Shown here: one piece after another, positions 30,001-37,468 of the stretch | Layout: each line of letters starts with the position of its first letter | Position numbering within the stretch: position 1 is the stretch's first letter | From: a virus | Reading direction: 5' to 3' (one strand) | IMG/VR virus record: IMGVR_UViG_3300008258_000002 | Coordinates: 1-64,000 of that record | Length of the DNA stretch: 64,000 nt | The notes under the pieces: model-generated | Databases searched by the model: none | What the model was told of the DNA's origin: nothing | The model's input: only the letters and a program-made list of their open reading frames with translations | Program-made: the position numbers and the translations under genes

Positions 30001-33000
30001 CTTCTTGAATAGCAAGAGACGAAACATGCGAACCGTTGGATGTGGATGCCCATCGACTAACTAGGCTTGAAACGGCGGTATACCTAACAGCATCTAAAAA
30101 TTCTCTATTATCACTGTCTGGAAGAATAAGATTTTTGAAAAGAGTAAATCCGCCTAATCGACCATTTTCATTATAGGCATCAAGAATTAGTCGTGCTTCT
30201 TCAAGAGTTACCTCTTTAGTAGAATTAATTTTGTCAACGAGTTCCTTCTGTTCTCTATAAAAATCATTATTTGTCGTAGCCCATCTCAAGACATTAGCAA
30301 ATTCTGCTCTAAGGTTTACACCAACTTCTTTTCTTGCATCTAGACTATAAAAAATTACTTCTTGAAGTTTTTTAGGCTCAGACCAGTCCATGTGTTTAGA
30401 TAGTCCAGAGAACACCCCCAAATCATCTAATACTCTTACAAACTCTTTGTCGTCAACATCCTTGAGTTTTTCTGCTAGAGATTTAGCAACATTTGCTTTT
30501 AGCCTTTTAGCCAAGTGTTTTTCTGGGTCATTGTTTTGATTTATAGCAATAGCCTCGTCAATTATGCCGTTTAGACTTACTCCCAGTACATCTTTAGAAA
30601 GTCTTAGCCAAATTGCTAGTTGTGGGTCAGTTACTCTTTCTGAGTCTGGTCTTGTGGTGGGGAGAGGCGCGTAATTAACTTCGAATGGGCCTCCTTCGCC
30701 CAAGCCATCTGCTCCTCCTCCGTCATCTGGGAGAAGTTCTCCGGGACTTTCACTAGATTCAGGTCGTGGCCCTTTGACGAGTCCTTGGAGTCTGACATCT
30801 ATTTGCTCCTTTGTTTGAGGTTCGATATCCACATCAATGTATGTTGTGTCATCTAACTTAGTTTTTCTAATTATAGTCATTTTTGTATTGCGACGCATAA
30901 TTACTTCATCGTCGCCAACATGTATAGCATTCATACCCTGCGGAGCAAGAATTCTAAAAACAACTCTTTCTTTGCCTTGACTTTTTTCGGCTCTAAAATC
31001 TAAATAACTTGTTGCGGTGTCTACATCTAGTCCAGAAGACTGGAAACCTCTGTCAAAGTAAGAGTCCTGAATTTCTATTTGACTTACCAACTCAGGGTCT
31101 AGCCAAGCCCCCCTATACAGCACGGTGTTTTGTTTTAATTTAGATTTATTTACAAGCCTATCCACGCTTTTTACTTTAGAACTAGCAACCTGACCTTCTC
31201 GGAGACCAGCGTTCATCTTTAGAGTTGCTTCATCGTCGCCGACATACCTATCTCTAATGTCTAATAAACCTTGATTAACAGCAAGTCCGTTGTTTTTCCC
31301 GCCCGGGTCCATACCGTCAGCCATTTCAAAAACTGAACGAATGTAATTTTGGAATACAGAATTTCTATTTTTTTCAGCGTCGTCTCTGCGTTTTAGGTGT
31401 TCATAAATTTCTGGACTTACTTTTGCTACTTCTGGATTTGGAGAACCGTCGTCTTTAAAAAATCCTATTCCAGTATCACGCTCAAAGTTTTGCCAAACTG
31501 CATAATTATCTCTAAACCACTTATTTTCTTCATCTGTAATCCTGTCGGATTCTTCCCTAACTCTTTTATCTTCTTCTTTATCTAGAACTGGAGTATTTCG
31601 TATTGTTTCTCTTCTACGCTTTTCAACTTCAATGTAATAACTCTTGCCCTCTGAGGCACCAAAAATAGCAATTTCGCCTCGTTTTTCTCCAGCGTCAAAT
31701 GCATCATCAAAATCTTTTATCCACTCACTGACATCTAGAAAGACCATTTCTTTCTTGTCAATTACATTTCCATTTTCGTCTTTCACCTCAACCATGTCTG
31801 TCCAAGTTCCAAGATAAAAACCTTTTTCCATAAGTTTTTCTTGGTTTTTTAAAGCATAAGCACGAAGAATTTTTGGCCCCTCGATTGGGTCCATAAAGTC
31901 TTCTGGAGTAACTAACTGCTCACGCTTTTTTACGCTTCCATCTGGTTGCACAACATCAGCCTCGTGAGCAACTAAATATCCTTGGTCTGGATTACTTCCA
32001 TCAACAAAATCAACCGAGTTTCCGCCCCACTGCAATGTGTTGGCAATTATTTCTTCGTAGAAATCTTGTCCTTGTTCTAGGTCTTTTGGAATTTCAGTAT
32101 CACGCTCAATGTCTTCGGTATCTTGGTAGTAGCCAAGTATCTCTCTTTTACCGTCGCTTCTTACTCTTTCAAGTCTCCATAAATTGCTTACATCGCCATC
32201 CCAGTCTTTAGCACCGTCAAAAGTTTCAATTGGCTTCCCACTTTCAAGAACTTGCTTTCTAACATTTTTGGCTTGCTCTTGCTTTTTAGGAGCCATAGAT
32301 ACAGCAATAAATCGGCCACTAGGGTCTGTATAAGAATCGTTTCCCATAGCGACATCTCTGCCCCCAGCGTAGTATCCGTAAGGATTATAATCCGCTGGTA
32401 TGTAGCCTCTTTCTTGCTTTTTCCAGCCTTTTATAAATCCTTGCTCTTGTGGTTCATCTAATTCGGCTTTCTTTTTGCTAGGAGAAAGTTTCTTATCATA
32501 GCGAGCAATCAACGCCTGAGCGTCACCCCACCCCTGAGCCACGGCAAATGGCTTATCAACTACCGTTCCGTCAGCGGAACCTTGGGCAATGTGATAAACG
32601 GGTAGGTCTGGATTTATGCTTTTATCAGAATTAGCACCACGAGTACGAGTGATGCTACTCTCTTTTGGTGCTGAGGCAAGGTTAGGATAGCGAGTTGCTA
32701 TCCAACCATCAGCGGAACGGAAAACATCAACGCCGTTTTCGCTAGAAACTTTTTCCCAACCAGTTGGAGCATCTTTTAGTTGTAAAGTGCTTGGGTCCAC
32801 AATTAAATTTTTAGCAACGCTCTTTGAGCGTGGCTCTGGCAACCCTAAACTGTCTGGAAGAATTGCTTTTATCGCTTCTACTTGTGAAGCGGGAACGCTA
32901 ATAACTTTTCCAAAGTAAGGGCTACCTGGAACGCCCTCTAGGTCAAACGAATCTGTTTTTGCGTCGTATCCAGCAAATCTGAACAAAGAAGATACTGCGT

Positions 33001-33712
33001 CAAATAATTTTCCGAGCCATACTCTGGCTCCACCGCCCATCCAAGCAAAGCGACCTCTTCTGTCGCGGCGCTGAGCCCTAGCCCTGGCGCTTCGTGCTAA
33101 AAAAGAGTTCCCCCCAGCGTAAGGGTTTCCAGCGGCGGTCAAGCCGAGGATGATATCCCTTGGTACTTGGGTAGCGTTAGTTGCTTCCAACTTTGCTATT
33201 AGATACTCACGCTCTACGCTCTCTTCTGGTGTAACAAAAGCAGTAGCGACTAATGGGCGGAACTCTTCGGCAATTCTAGGGTCTGCCGACATCCACTCAG
33301 CACGGGCTTGAGCCAACTCTTCCTCAGAAAAGTCGTTTGGTCTGGTTGATAGGGGGTGTCCTACTGGAAGTAGGTCTCTGTGTTCTCCAGCAATCTTTGG
33401 CTGTGCGCCAGTAGTTGCCATATTCACAAAGTCTGATAATTCTCTCATTGCGGTAAACGCTCTTTGAGAGGGGTTGTTGAAATTGGTGACTGTTCTGTTG
33501 AGACTTCGCTCTAGAACTTCAAGCATTTCAAATCTTCCAACTCTACGGCTAGGAAGAGTTTTGCTGTTTGCTGACGCTACTAAAGCAGTACCTTCGATGA
33601 CAACATTTGTTTTATCTTTCTTCACATAAACAGATGGAAGAGCAGGTCTGTCGGCACCTTCAATGATTTTATTTATTTCATCAACAGGGTCAAAGTTTTC
33701 GTATTCACTCAT
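24023..33712 (-). CDS. Five-ART polyprotein with C-terminal HELTH metalloprotease
   Basis: 3229 residues. Residues 45-250 hold LVASANS, LTAAGNPYAGGNSFLARSAR and RDRRGRFAWMGGG. Five ADP-ribosyltransferase-like domains follow, with R / STS / ExE-type motifs: ART1 860-960 (LYRG, FQSSG, DDEVIM); ART2 1295-1380 (LYRG, SSWSTS, EEKEMVV); ART3 1640-1725 (LFRG, SAWTTS, DEREFVV); ART4 1895-1985 (LYRG, ASATRS, DYETVV); ART5 2345-2470 (LHRG, degenerate later motifs). ART2 and ART3, with their helical leaders (AQYDLTQEYFK), are clear internal duplicates. Linkers of the form [NS]YAP near 1011, 1432, 1786, 2137 and 2532 leave one ART per module. The end (2535-3229) has a charged coiled coil and a metalloprotease (HELTH at 3048-3052). 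ARTs transfer ADP-ribose from NAD to targets. Being between portal and capsid genes suggests head packaging and injection as for T4 Alt (inference). Confidence 0.8.
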   Translation of the reverse strand: MSEYENFDPVDEINKIIEGADRPALPSVYVKKDKTNVVIEGTALVASANSKTLPSRRVGRFEMLEVLERSLNRTVTNFNNPSQRAFTAMRELSDFVNMATTGAQPKIAGEHRDLLPVGHPLSTRPNDFSEEELAQARAEWMSADPRIAEEFRPLVATAFVTPEESVEREYLIAKLEATNATQVPRDIILGLTAAGNPYAGGNSFLARSARARAQRRDRRGRFAWMGGGARVWLGKLFDAVSSLFRFAGYDAKTDSFDLEGVPGSPYFGKVISVPASQVEAIKAILPDSLGLPEPRSKSVAKNLIVDPSTLQLKDAPTGWEKVSSENGVDVFRSADGWIATRYPNLASAPKESSITRTRGANSDKSINPDLPVYHIAQGSADGTVVDKPFAVAQGWGDAQALIARYDKKLSPSKKKAELDEPQEQGFIKGWKKQERGYIPADYNPYGYYAGGRDVAMGNDSYTDPSGRFIAVSMAPKKQEQAKNVRKQVLESGKPIETFDGAKDWDGDVSNLWRLERVRSDGKREILGYYQDTEDIERDTEIPKDLEQGQDFYEEIIANTLQWGGNSVDFVDGSNPDQGYLVAHEADVVQPDGSVKKREQLVTPEDFMDPIEGPKILRAYALKNQEKLMEKGFYLGTWTDMVEVKDENGNVIDKKEMVFLDVSEWIKDFDDAFDAGEKRGEIAIFGASEGKSYYIEVEKRRRETIRNTPVLDKEEDKRVREESDRITDEENKWFRDNYAVWQNFERDTGIGFFKDDGSPNPEVAKVSPEIYEHLKRRDDAEKNRNSVFQNYIRSVFEMADGMDPGGKNNGLAVNQGLLDIRDRYVGDDEATLKMNAGLREGQVASSKVKSVDRLVNKSKLKQNTVLYRGAWLDPELVSQIEIQDSYFDRGFQSSGLDVDTATSYLDFRAEKSQGKERVVFRILAPQGMNAIHVGDDEVIMRRNTKMTIIRKTKLDDTTYIDVDIEPQTKEQIDVRLQGLVKGPRPESSESPGELLPDDGGGADGLGEGGPFEVNYAPLPTTRPDSERVTDPQLAIWLRLSKDVLGVSLNGIIDEAIAINQNNDPEKHLAKRLKANVAKSLAEKLKDVDDKEFVRVLDDLGVFSGLSKHMDWSEPKKLQEVIFYSLDARKEVGVNLRAEFANVLRWATTNNDFYREQKELVDKINSTKEVTLEEARLILDAYNENGRLGGFTLFKNLILPDSDNREFLDAVRYTAVSSLVSRWASTSNGSHVSSLAIQEVARRQFGIRGSAEWNNGIGMEIQVKDVADKNRNLIGRFLQAQYDLTQEYFKKKGISKITLYRGVKNFKAHDMPKTTSSTENGISGAVRLRPLSSWSTSEGVAIGFARGEDGRVFRKEFDVKNIFSMPGFGNGCYEEKEMVVLGGVVDSVDIGTYSVLNTRGEGSPVKYPSPEPQAITYESLPNLLPDLGLEVNYAPSRRDSRLLNDAERNEIARHHPTEAIWVSIAEDSTFHKREMPLTLKNSLEFHDREAIRTGQIGTGPMGEGTVELARALKKGVAQNLENKMSSVEASEWAETANLFKDLGIVVNFPNDEESSQYGVVRALISSWAFTSNGDEPLSLAIQELAKKEFGIEKAADWEISPEKQVKVDKILETSENLIRKFLRAQYDLTQEYFKRKGIKKLTLFRGVKKFSNHEIVESTFPNGGKFTATLGLRPLSAWTTSRRIGTIFANRYEQSRLFRKEFDVKDIFCFPGTGFGCLDEREFVVLGGNTKGIDVSSQRDMSPLGGISDAFNFENRAANYQVVFDSDVESPLDQIAESGFRLGEWVNYAPERLIRPERDAVADITSFDPTDEIPNSPKNAGGMTRNTWWAWERGPDGNQFIDYMRQQACRLIGLPVPETEFDKGKGSHFMLQRGWGAPGEKAIKGMVNAIANSRPQPPLYRGLANGYGENASTPELERLRSVREGDTVDMPLASATRSPGVATWYATNRGTDRGPIILKIREGANGVSLSKTNSFYPHDYETVVNGKFRVVGNQTVLTPVWSRDYVNIFDTEDRPAEGIPILRGQVPEDLLNEIREALIKNPKDDLSRFNTDTLKFTNDRNRSKYSIPISVWMLSEPKEIQVIELEQEKVYSIDENKPESKNDQPETYENVEPFFAEKLEANAEKAPLDSPAEGFIVSYAPLNLTGPQKLVSSDVPEPKKYGKDLKKREQLFKKYEEAENKLDRARKEILDKERAARRANGGAYRPLPYKYDMDENGRLVPNPRLIDELGRKYFNLVQDLADSINALRDFDKKFIESKFELSVGGVIPNPPSRTEITSPGDIWQGLKNVRKESLYAIGDWGASETSRQVLASTRGSYVYNKSMKPEFVSRISPLISQSTLKENTQLHRGEWLPENIVDAAEVGDSIYFDNIQELSLLSDVPNKQLLRRNGDQLDKTYYFNKGKKPVVLRLNCPKGMNALYTKNQADESENFSDIDAGRDREDAMVQAVLLRPDVKMKLVSKTEKDGVTYLEFDVEPKTKEEIESNKSGLIKKDGQVVEQIMPQPEDLGALETPEGFILGNDAPIEPDNRLVVNYAPKNKNKGAGLAKEVERRQKLAEAQKKIQGELKEKQEKEKEILKERMEEQKEELAQKIPEIAQMLPSSPQDLLDPNQPLNILGSTDITQEIFNVPGGDDPEKPNSIQILEPNQVWKDLVSTMEALGSAASDDIENQVNEKFAETIKDLNAQKKQVKASRDEAELGLRTLERAAQQLENSAILNNFGANNSPVRQSIIDTALSYINDKYFLKDPNAPDLVWNSDFGAFAQWAVKKRYPNISKDEALTKTLALLTAANSHLIEIAKMPDSAQRDAEVKKVIAKMMLGTYFTQTWESFFDAAHNLNVTNNPNSAAWEAELSEIIGNNPIPDYNQLARNLFNKLEIYEDNKKNYKKAITDFSKKVHDEIIKPKLEELGIVFGHSVTIEPREINYVGKGSLGHDANRNPVFVPNPSIRATGDLTDARGYASILTEAIQTLPYPIALLVKNFIASNDVIFFATDRGNFSYLPKDRSTYSLSGNLSPQDAFMSLGLDGPDEDDSSGRPIPGSGRKRAVSVAAHELTHMMIQALFPELKPAEWAVLARFITQRDANGNLIQNLVNGNLGDTVLSSEITNLTPASLLALLSNEEVSVFAPEISTPYSTQHQKGSKKVGGVRGLNPFLHGEFFSTLTQAMFSGDPTIMYPGNLVSPGDKLRVGFNADGTPKYFTIPDGPIFNAGALPVGIVLSLLMNELAKQKQGIP

Positions 33713-34185
33713 TACTTGAACTCGATTCTGGTTATGACGGTTGAGTCAGCACCAATAGTGGTGCCTATTTGCCAAACCCACTTAGCGTGTTGGTCAATAC
33801 GCTCTGCTAGGAAGTTGGCAATTCCTTGTTCATTACAAGCGTTGGCAATATCAAACGCTTTTGTTAAACACTCTTTAAGGTGGCAATTTATTTCGTATAG
33901 ATTGCTACTCATTTCAATCGGGTCGCCTGAAACTGGATTTACGCTAACGCAAGTTAGAGAAGCAAAGTCTTCTAAAGTAAATGGAGCGTCAAACCCAAGT
34001 TTGCGAATATTCTCGGCTAACGGGTCAATTGCTGAATCAGCGTCTTCATAAAGTGTTGCGAAGAAGTCGTGAAACTGAGTGAACTCAGGACCTTTCACAT
34101 TCCAGTGATAGCCGTGAGCAATGAACTTGTATGTAACCGTATCGGCTAAACATACTGCTAGATGTTCTGCTAATTTCTGATGCAT
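33712..34185 (-). CDS. dps: Dps-like ferritin (DNA-binding miniferritin)
   Basis: 157 residues, the usual Dps length. The signature region is clear: HGYHWNVKGPEFTQFHDFFATLY followed by D..SAIDPLAENIRKLG, which contains the His, His, Asp and Glu set of the Dps ferroxidase centre, so iron oxidation is probably intact. Dps forms 12-mers that bind DNA and store iron, protecting DNA from peroxide. The gene lies between portal and the five-ART gene and its stop overlaps the start of the latter (TAATG). That position in a head operon is unusual and could mean the protein is packaged or acts on DNA during assembly (inference). Confidence 0.9.
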   Translation of the reverse strand: MHQKLAEHLAVCLADTVTYKFIAHGYHWNVKGPEFTQFHDFFATLYEDADSAIDPLAENIRKLGFDAPFTLEDFASLTCVSVNPVSGDPIEMSSNLYEINCHLKECLTKAFDIANACNEQGIANFLAERIDQHAKWVWQIGTTIGADSTVITRIEFK

Positions 34186-34194
34186 TTTTCTTTC

Positions 34195-36021
34195 TTACTG
34201 AGTAGGTTCGGCTAGGCCTGGCGGAGTAGCGTCTGACGGAGCGATAGGCTGTGGCGGTGCGACTTCTTCTGTCGGTGGAACTGGAGCACTTTCTTCGGTT
34301 ACTCCTGGCTCTGCTAATCCAGGTGGTGCTTCTTCTGGAGCGGGTGGTGCTTCTCCACCTTCAGGTGGCGGACCGCCCTGAAGCATTTGGTCTAGACCCG
34401 GAACTGCTGGAGTTGGCTGTGCTGCCTGTGCTGAAGCACGGATTTTCTCCATAACATCTGGAGCAACAACACCAAGCATTGCTTCAGTAAGTTCTGGAGT
34501 AATCATTCCCTTTTCAACAAGCAAACGCAACGCAACTTCGGTTGGGCTTGGTGCCTCTGCTTCGGAGAAACCGTGTGCTCTACGCCAAGTCTCAAACGAA
34601 ACTGCCATCTTCTCAAAACCGCTGTCCGCATCTGCGGCACGGTCATTGCGAGTAGCAACCTGTGATGGGTCATACCAAACAACAATGCGTTCTACTTCTG
34701 GCTCGGTAAATCCGTTAGCAAGTAGGTATGGGCGTAGATAGACAACTGTAAGAGCGTCGGCGATAAGCAACATCAGTGGCTCAATGTGAGCCTTGTACAA
34801 AGCCTCGTCAATTTGAAGTGCGTTTGAATACTTCACATTTGCTAGACCAGTAACGATGTCTTTTGGAACATCTAGACCCTGAAGAATTCTTTCAAGAACA
34901 CGGTCAGCACGCTGAGCAAGAGCAGGGTCAAATGAACGCTCAAACTTGAACTGCTTGATTTTATCTCCAAGTTCAGCAGGTCCACGAATAATCAACGGAA
35001 CAACGGCAGACGCTGAATCTTCATCCTTGATAGGAGTTGTCATAGCATCCATAAGTTGGTCTTCAAATTCGTCTTCCAACTCCTCTGGAGTAGGGCTGTC
35101 GTAGATACCGTCGGCATCTGTGTATGGGAAATCTGGGTCTGGGTTAGCAGCAACCGAAAGACCGTCAGGCAGATAGAGCGCACCAGCGTTCAGACGGGAA
35201 CGCGCCGTTGCACGGAATGTGCGGTTCAAAAGTAGAAGTTCAGCACACAAGTCTAAAATTCCACGCATTGATGAATCGGCTTCTTCGGAAAAGCGTGGGT
35301 GTGCTTTCCAAATACGACCAATGAACGCACCTTTCGGCAAAACATAAACGCCCTTTTGAGTTCCACCACCAGCGGTCTTTAGTTCTCGTCTAGGACTGAT
35401 AACAACATTTGCTCTGCTATCAACTGTGATTTCATCAACGGAACGAATATCCCAAGACTCTGGAGTTCCATCTGAAGGGCGTTGAGGAATTTGACTTAGG
35501 TAGCACTCACCAGTTACTTGGAGATTTAGTGCTGCGTCTTTTAGCAGACCAGCCTGACCGCCATACGCTGAATCAAGTCTTGCTAGAGCACGCTCAGCGG
35601 CAGCGACAATACGCTGGTCAAAGGCTTCAACATTTCTAATTGGACTTGGGCTTTCAGCGGGATTAGAAACTACTGCTGGATAAAGACGAATACGAGAAAC
35701 AACGCTAGCAACAAGATTGAAAGCGTATTTGATTTCACCAATTGCGTCGTAGTATTCCCACGCTTCTGATTGCCAAGCAGACGACGCTGCTGCCCTACGA
35801 TTTTTGAATTGCTCGGCTTCGGACTTGTCGCCAATTTTTAGTTGAGCAGCCGCAGCGGTCAATGCTCTAGGTGCGTTGTAAGGGGCAGACGGGGCAGCGT
35901 TAGGAACTGGTTTTAGAAAAACAGAGTTAGCAGGGAGAGTATTCGCTACTGGATTAGAAGCACGAATACCACGCTGTGGAGTATTTGTTGCGGGTGATTT
36001 ATCACGCCTGAAAACGCCCAA
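34195..36021 (-). CDS. Portal protein
   Basis: 608 residues. Residues 60-480 match the portal pattern of actinophages: AWEYYDAIGEIKYAFNLVASVVSRIRLYP near the start, ILDLCAELLLLNRTFRATARSRL in the middle, then RILQGLDVPKDIVTGLANVKYSNALQIDEA (a characteristic portal stretch) and VVYLRPYLLANG. The last 90 residues are Pro/Glu/Ala-rich and probably disordered. Portal forms the dodecameric ring at the head vertex through which DNA is pumped by the terminase. An LTAAAA motif near residue 53 resembles the putative protease sites seen in neighbouring proteins. The gene follows the DUF1360-like gene by 13 bases. Confidence 0.85.
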   Translation of the reverse strand: MGVFRRDKSPATNTPQRGIRASNPVANTLPANSVFLKPVPNAAPSAPYNAPRALTAAAAQLKIGDKSEAEQFKNRRAAASSAWQSEAWEYYDAIGEIKYAFNLVASVVSRIRLYPAVVSNPAESPSPIRNVEAFDQRIVAAAERALARLDSAYGGQAGLLKDAALNLQVTGECYLSQIPQRPSDGTPESWDIRSVDEITVDSRANVVISPRRELKTAGGGTQKGVYVLPKGAFIGRIWKAHPRFSEEADSSMRGILDLCAELLLLNRTFRATARSRLNAGALYLPDGLSVAANPDPDFPYTDADGIYDSPTPEELEDEFEDQLMDAMTTPIKDEDSASAVVPLIIRGPAELGDKIKQFKFERSFDPALAQRADRVLERILQGLDVPKDIVTGLANVKYSNALQIDEALYKAHIEPLMLLIADALTVVYLRPYLLANGFTEPEVERIVVWYDPSQVATRNDRAADADSGFEKMAVSFETWRRAHGFSEAEAPSPTEVALRLLVEKGMITPELTEAMLGVVAPDVMEKIRASAQAAQPTPAVPGLDQMLQGGPPPEGGEAPPAPEEAPPGLAEPGVTEESAPVPPTEEVAPPQPIAPSDATPPGLAEPTQ

Positions 36022-36034
36022 GTTGTGTTCTCCT

Positions 36035-36325
36035 TTAGTCGTCTAGACGCTTGGAAATGAGTGCGGCAACTGCTGATAATGCAAAAGGTAGAGCAACGAT
36101 AGCAGTTGCCACAGGAACTATTGTATAGCAAATTGCGAAAGCCGATGAAATCCAAATGCTCAAACACCAATAACAAGTAATCAAATAACCTAGCCAAGTA
36201 TGTGGTGGAAACTTTTTCCAAATCGCTTCTCGCAAACGCTCAAAGATTTGGTCTTCAATAATTAGTCTGCTAATTCTGAAAACGGCAAGGGCAATAAGAA
36301 TAAAAGTAAATGGGTCAATAAACAT
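36035..36325 (-). CDS. DUF1360-like small membrane protein
   Basis: 96 residues from the ATG at 36325, chosen because it overlaps the upstream stop (TAATG); the frame is open further upstream. Pattern FILIALAVFRISRLIIEDQIF, then LGYLITCYWCLSIWIS and a second hydrophobic stretch (VATAIVALPFALSAVAALI) matches DUF1360, a family of small phage and Bacillus membrane proteins with a CxxC-like CYWC turn. Function is unknown. In several actinophages a similar gene sits beside the portal gene. Two or three membrane segments are visible. Confidence 0.7.
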   Translation of the reverse strand: MFIDPFTFILIALAVFRISRLIIEDQIFERLREAIWKKFPPHTWLGYLITCYWCLSIWISSAFAICYTIVPVATAIVALPFALSAVAALISKRLDD

Positions 36326-36702
36326 TAGAACTGGTCCTTTACGGAGTGAAGTGTGCGATACGGATTCCAACTCTTGAGCCTAGACCCGCATCCACAGTTG
36401 CTGTCTTTTTGAAACGCTATGAGTTTTCCGCTTATGGTTTTTGCTCTGGACACCTGCTCTTGTTTGTCCGCTTTGTAAAATTCTGATAAACGCTCTTGGA
36501 AAATAATTTGAGCACCTGTTGGTGAATCTTGAGCGACCCAAATCGTTAGACCTTTTTCATCTTCAATAATTACTATACGAGTAATGTCTCGGTAAAAAAC
36601 GCCCTTTGGATTTCCCTGAGCCTCAATTGAAAACACATCGTCTGAATAATCGGTTGGAGCAACGCTTAGGTGAGACGGAAAGATGTCGTGAATTATTTTC
36701 AT
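36325..36702 (-). CDS. Hypothetical protein in the head operon
   Basis: 125 residues, basic C-terminus with a Cys pair in SNCGCGSRLKSWNPYRTL. The first 80 residues look like a compact beta domain (RDITRIVIIEDEKGLTIWVAQD). I recognise no named family, although short proteins ending this way occur near actinophage portals. Overlapping stop and start codons (TAATG) on both sides tie it to the HTH gene upstream and the membrane gene downstream. Confidence 0.6.
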   Translation of the reverse strand: MKIIHDIFPSHLSVAPTDYSDDVFSIEAQGNPKGVFYRDITRIVIIEDEKGLTIWVAQDSPTGAQIIFQERLSEFYKADKQEQVSRAKTISGKLIAFQKDSNCGCGSRLKSWNPYRTLHSVKDQF

Positions 36703-37226
36703 TACTTACCCAATCTACGAGCAATGGCTCGGTTTGTAATTCCCGCTGCTCTCGCAATCTCGGCAATCTTGACATTGTTATTGTATAACTCCCGAACTAT
36801 TGCCGTCATCTCTTCGTTTGCTATTGCAAAGGGCGTTGATGAATTCATACCACTTCTATAATAACGAGCAAGGGGGGCTAGTTCTCGCAAACGCTTCTGT
36901 GTTTCTTGTGTAATACCGGGGGACTTAGGGCGTTTGAGTTGATAGCCTTTTACGGGTTTTGGCATAGGAGCGTCGGCGAACCCGCCCCAAGGAGATGGAA
37001 CTGGTTTGTTTGTGGCAAAGGCTGGGTTAGCCTGTGTTGTCCAATACTGAACAGTGGAGCGTTGTTGCGTTGGCGTAAACGCATTTCCTATTGCTTGTAG
37101 CGACCAACCCGCATCAAAAAGTTGCTTGGCTCGGTAGTACTTTGCTTTTTTCGTAAGGGCGTTGATGAAATCAACTTCGTCTTGGCCGAGTTGATAGTTT
37201 CTAGCGTATTCTCTGTCTTTACTCAT
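36702..37226 (-). CDS. Helix-turn-helix protein, possible small terminase
   Basis: 174 residues with two HTH-like regions: 35-60 (QLFDAGWSLQAIGNAF...VQYWT) and 145-174 (KIAEIARAAGITNRAIARRL), separated by a Pro/Lys-rich linker. The protein at 40979-41527 has the same plan (HTH, Pro linker with PMP, HTH), so the two may be distant paralogs. It is the first gene of the head operon and borders the non-coding region with phased repeats, a position expected of a packaging-site-binding small terminase subunit or of an origin/regulator protein. No Shine-Dalgarno site is obvious before the ATG. The choice between terminase subunit and regulator is open. Confidence 0.6.
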   Translation of the reverse strand: MSKDREYARNYQLGQDEVDFINALTKKAKYYRAKQLFDAGWSLQAIGNAFTPTQQRSTVQYWTTQANPAFATNKPVPSPWGGFADAPMPKPVKGYQLKRPKSPGITQETQKRLRELAPLARYYRSGMNSSTPFAIANEEMTAIVRELYNNNVKIAEIARAAGITNRAIARRLGK

Positions 37227-37412
37227 AATGTATTGAGTTTAGCACTGTGTATTGGAAGCGATTTTTTTGGAAAATCCGGGAGCGGCCCTTATGCGATAAA
37301 AACTTATTACTGACGGAGAAAAAAGATACATTAGTGTTTTTTGCCTTTGGTGGGTGAGACGGCTACGGTTACTGGCGAGCACATCGAAATTTGTTTCGAG
37401 AAGCGGCCAAAA

Positions 37413-37441
37413 ATGCCGAAAAAAATGCCGTTTTTATGCCG
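37413..37441. repeat. Three ATGCCG direct repeats
   Basis: ATGCCG occurs at 37413, 37425 and 37436, spaced 12 and 11 bases, separated by A- and T-rich spacers. One helical turn between copies suggests binding of a protein to one face of the DNA. Adjacent to the GACTTAT array. Confidence 0.6.
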
Positions 37442-37468
37442 ATTTTAGCGACCAAACAGCCTATTTAT

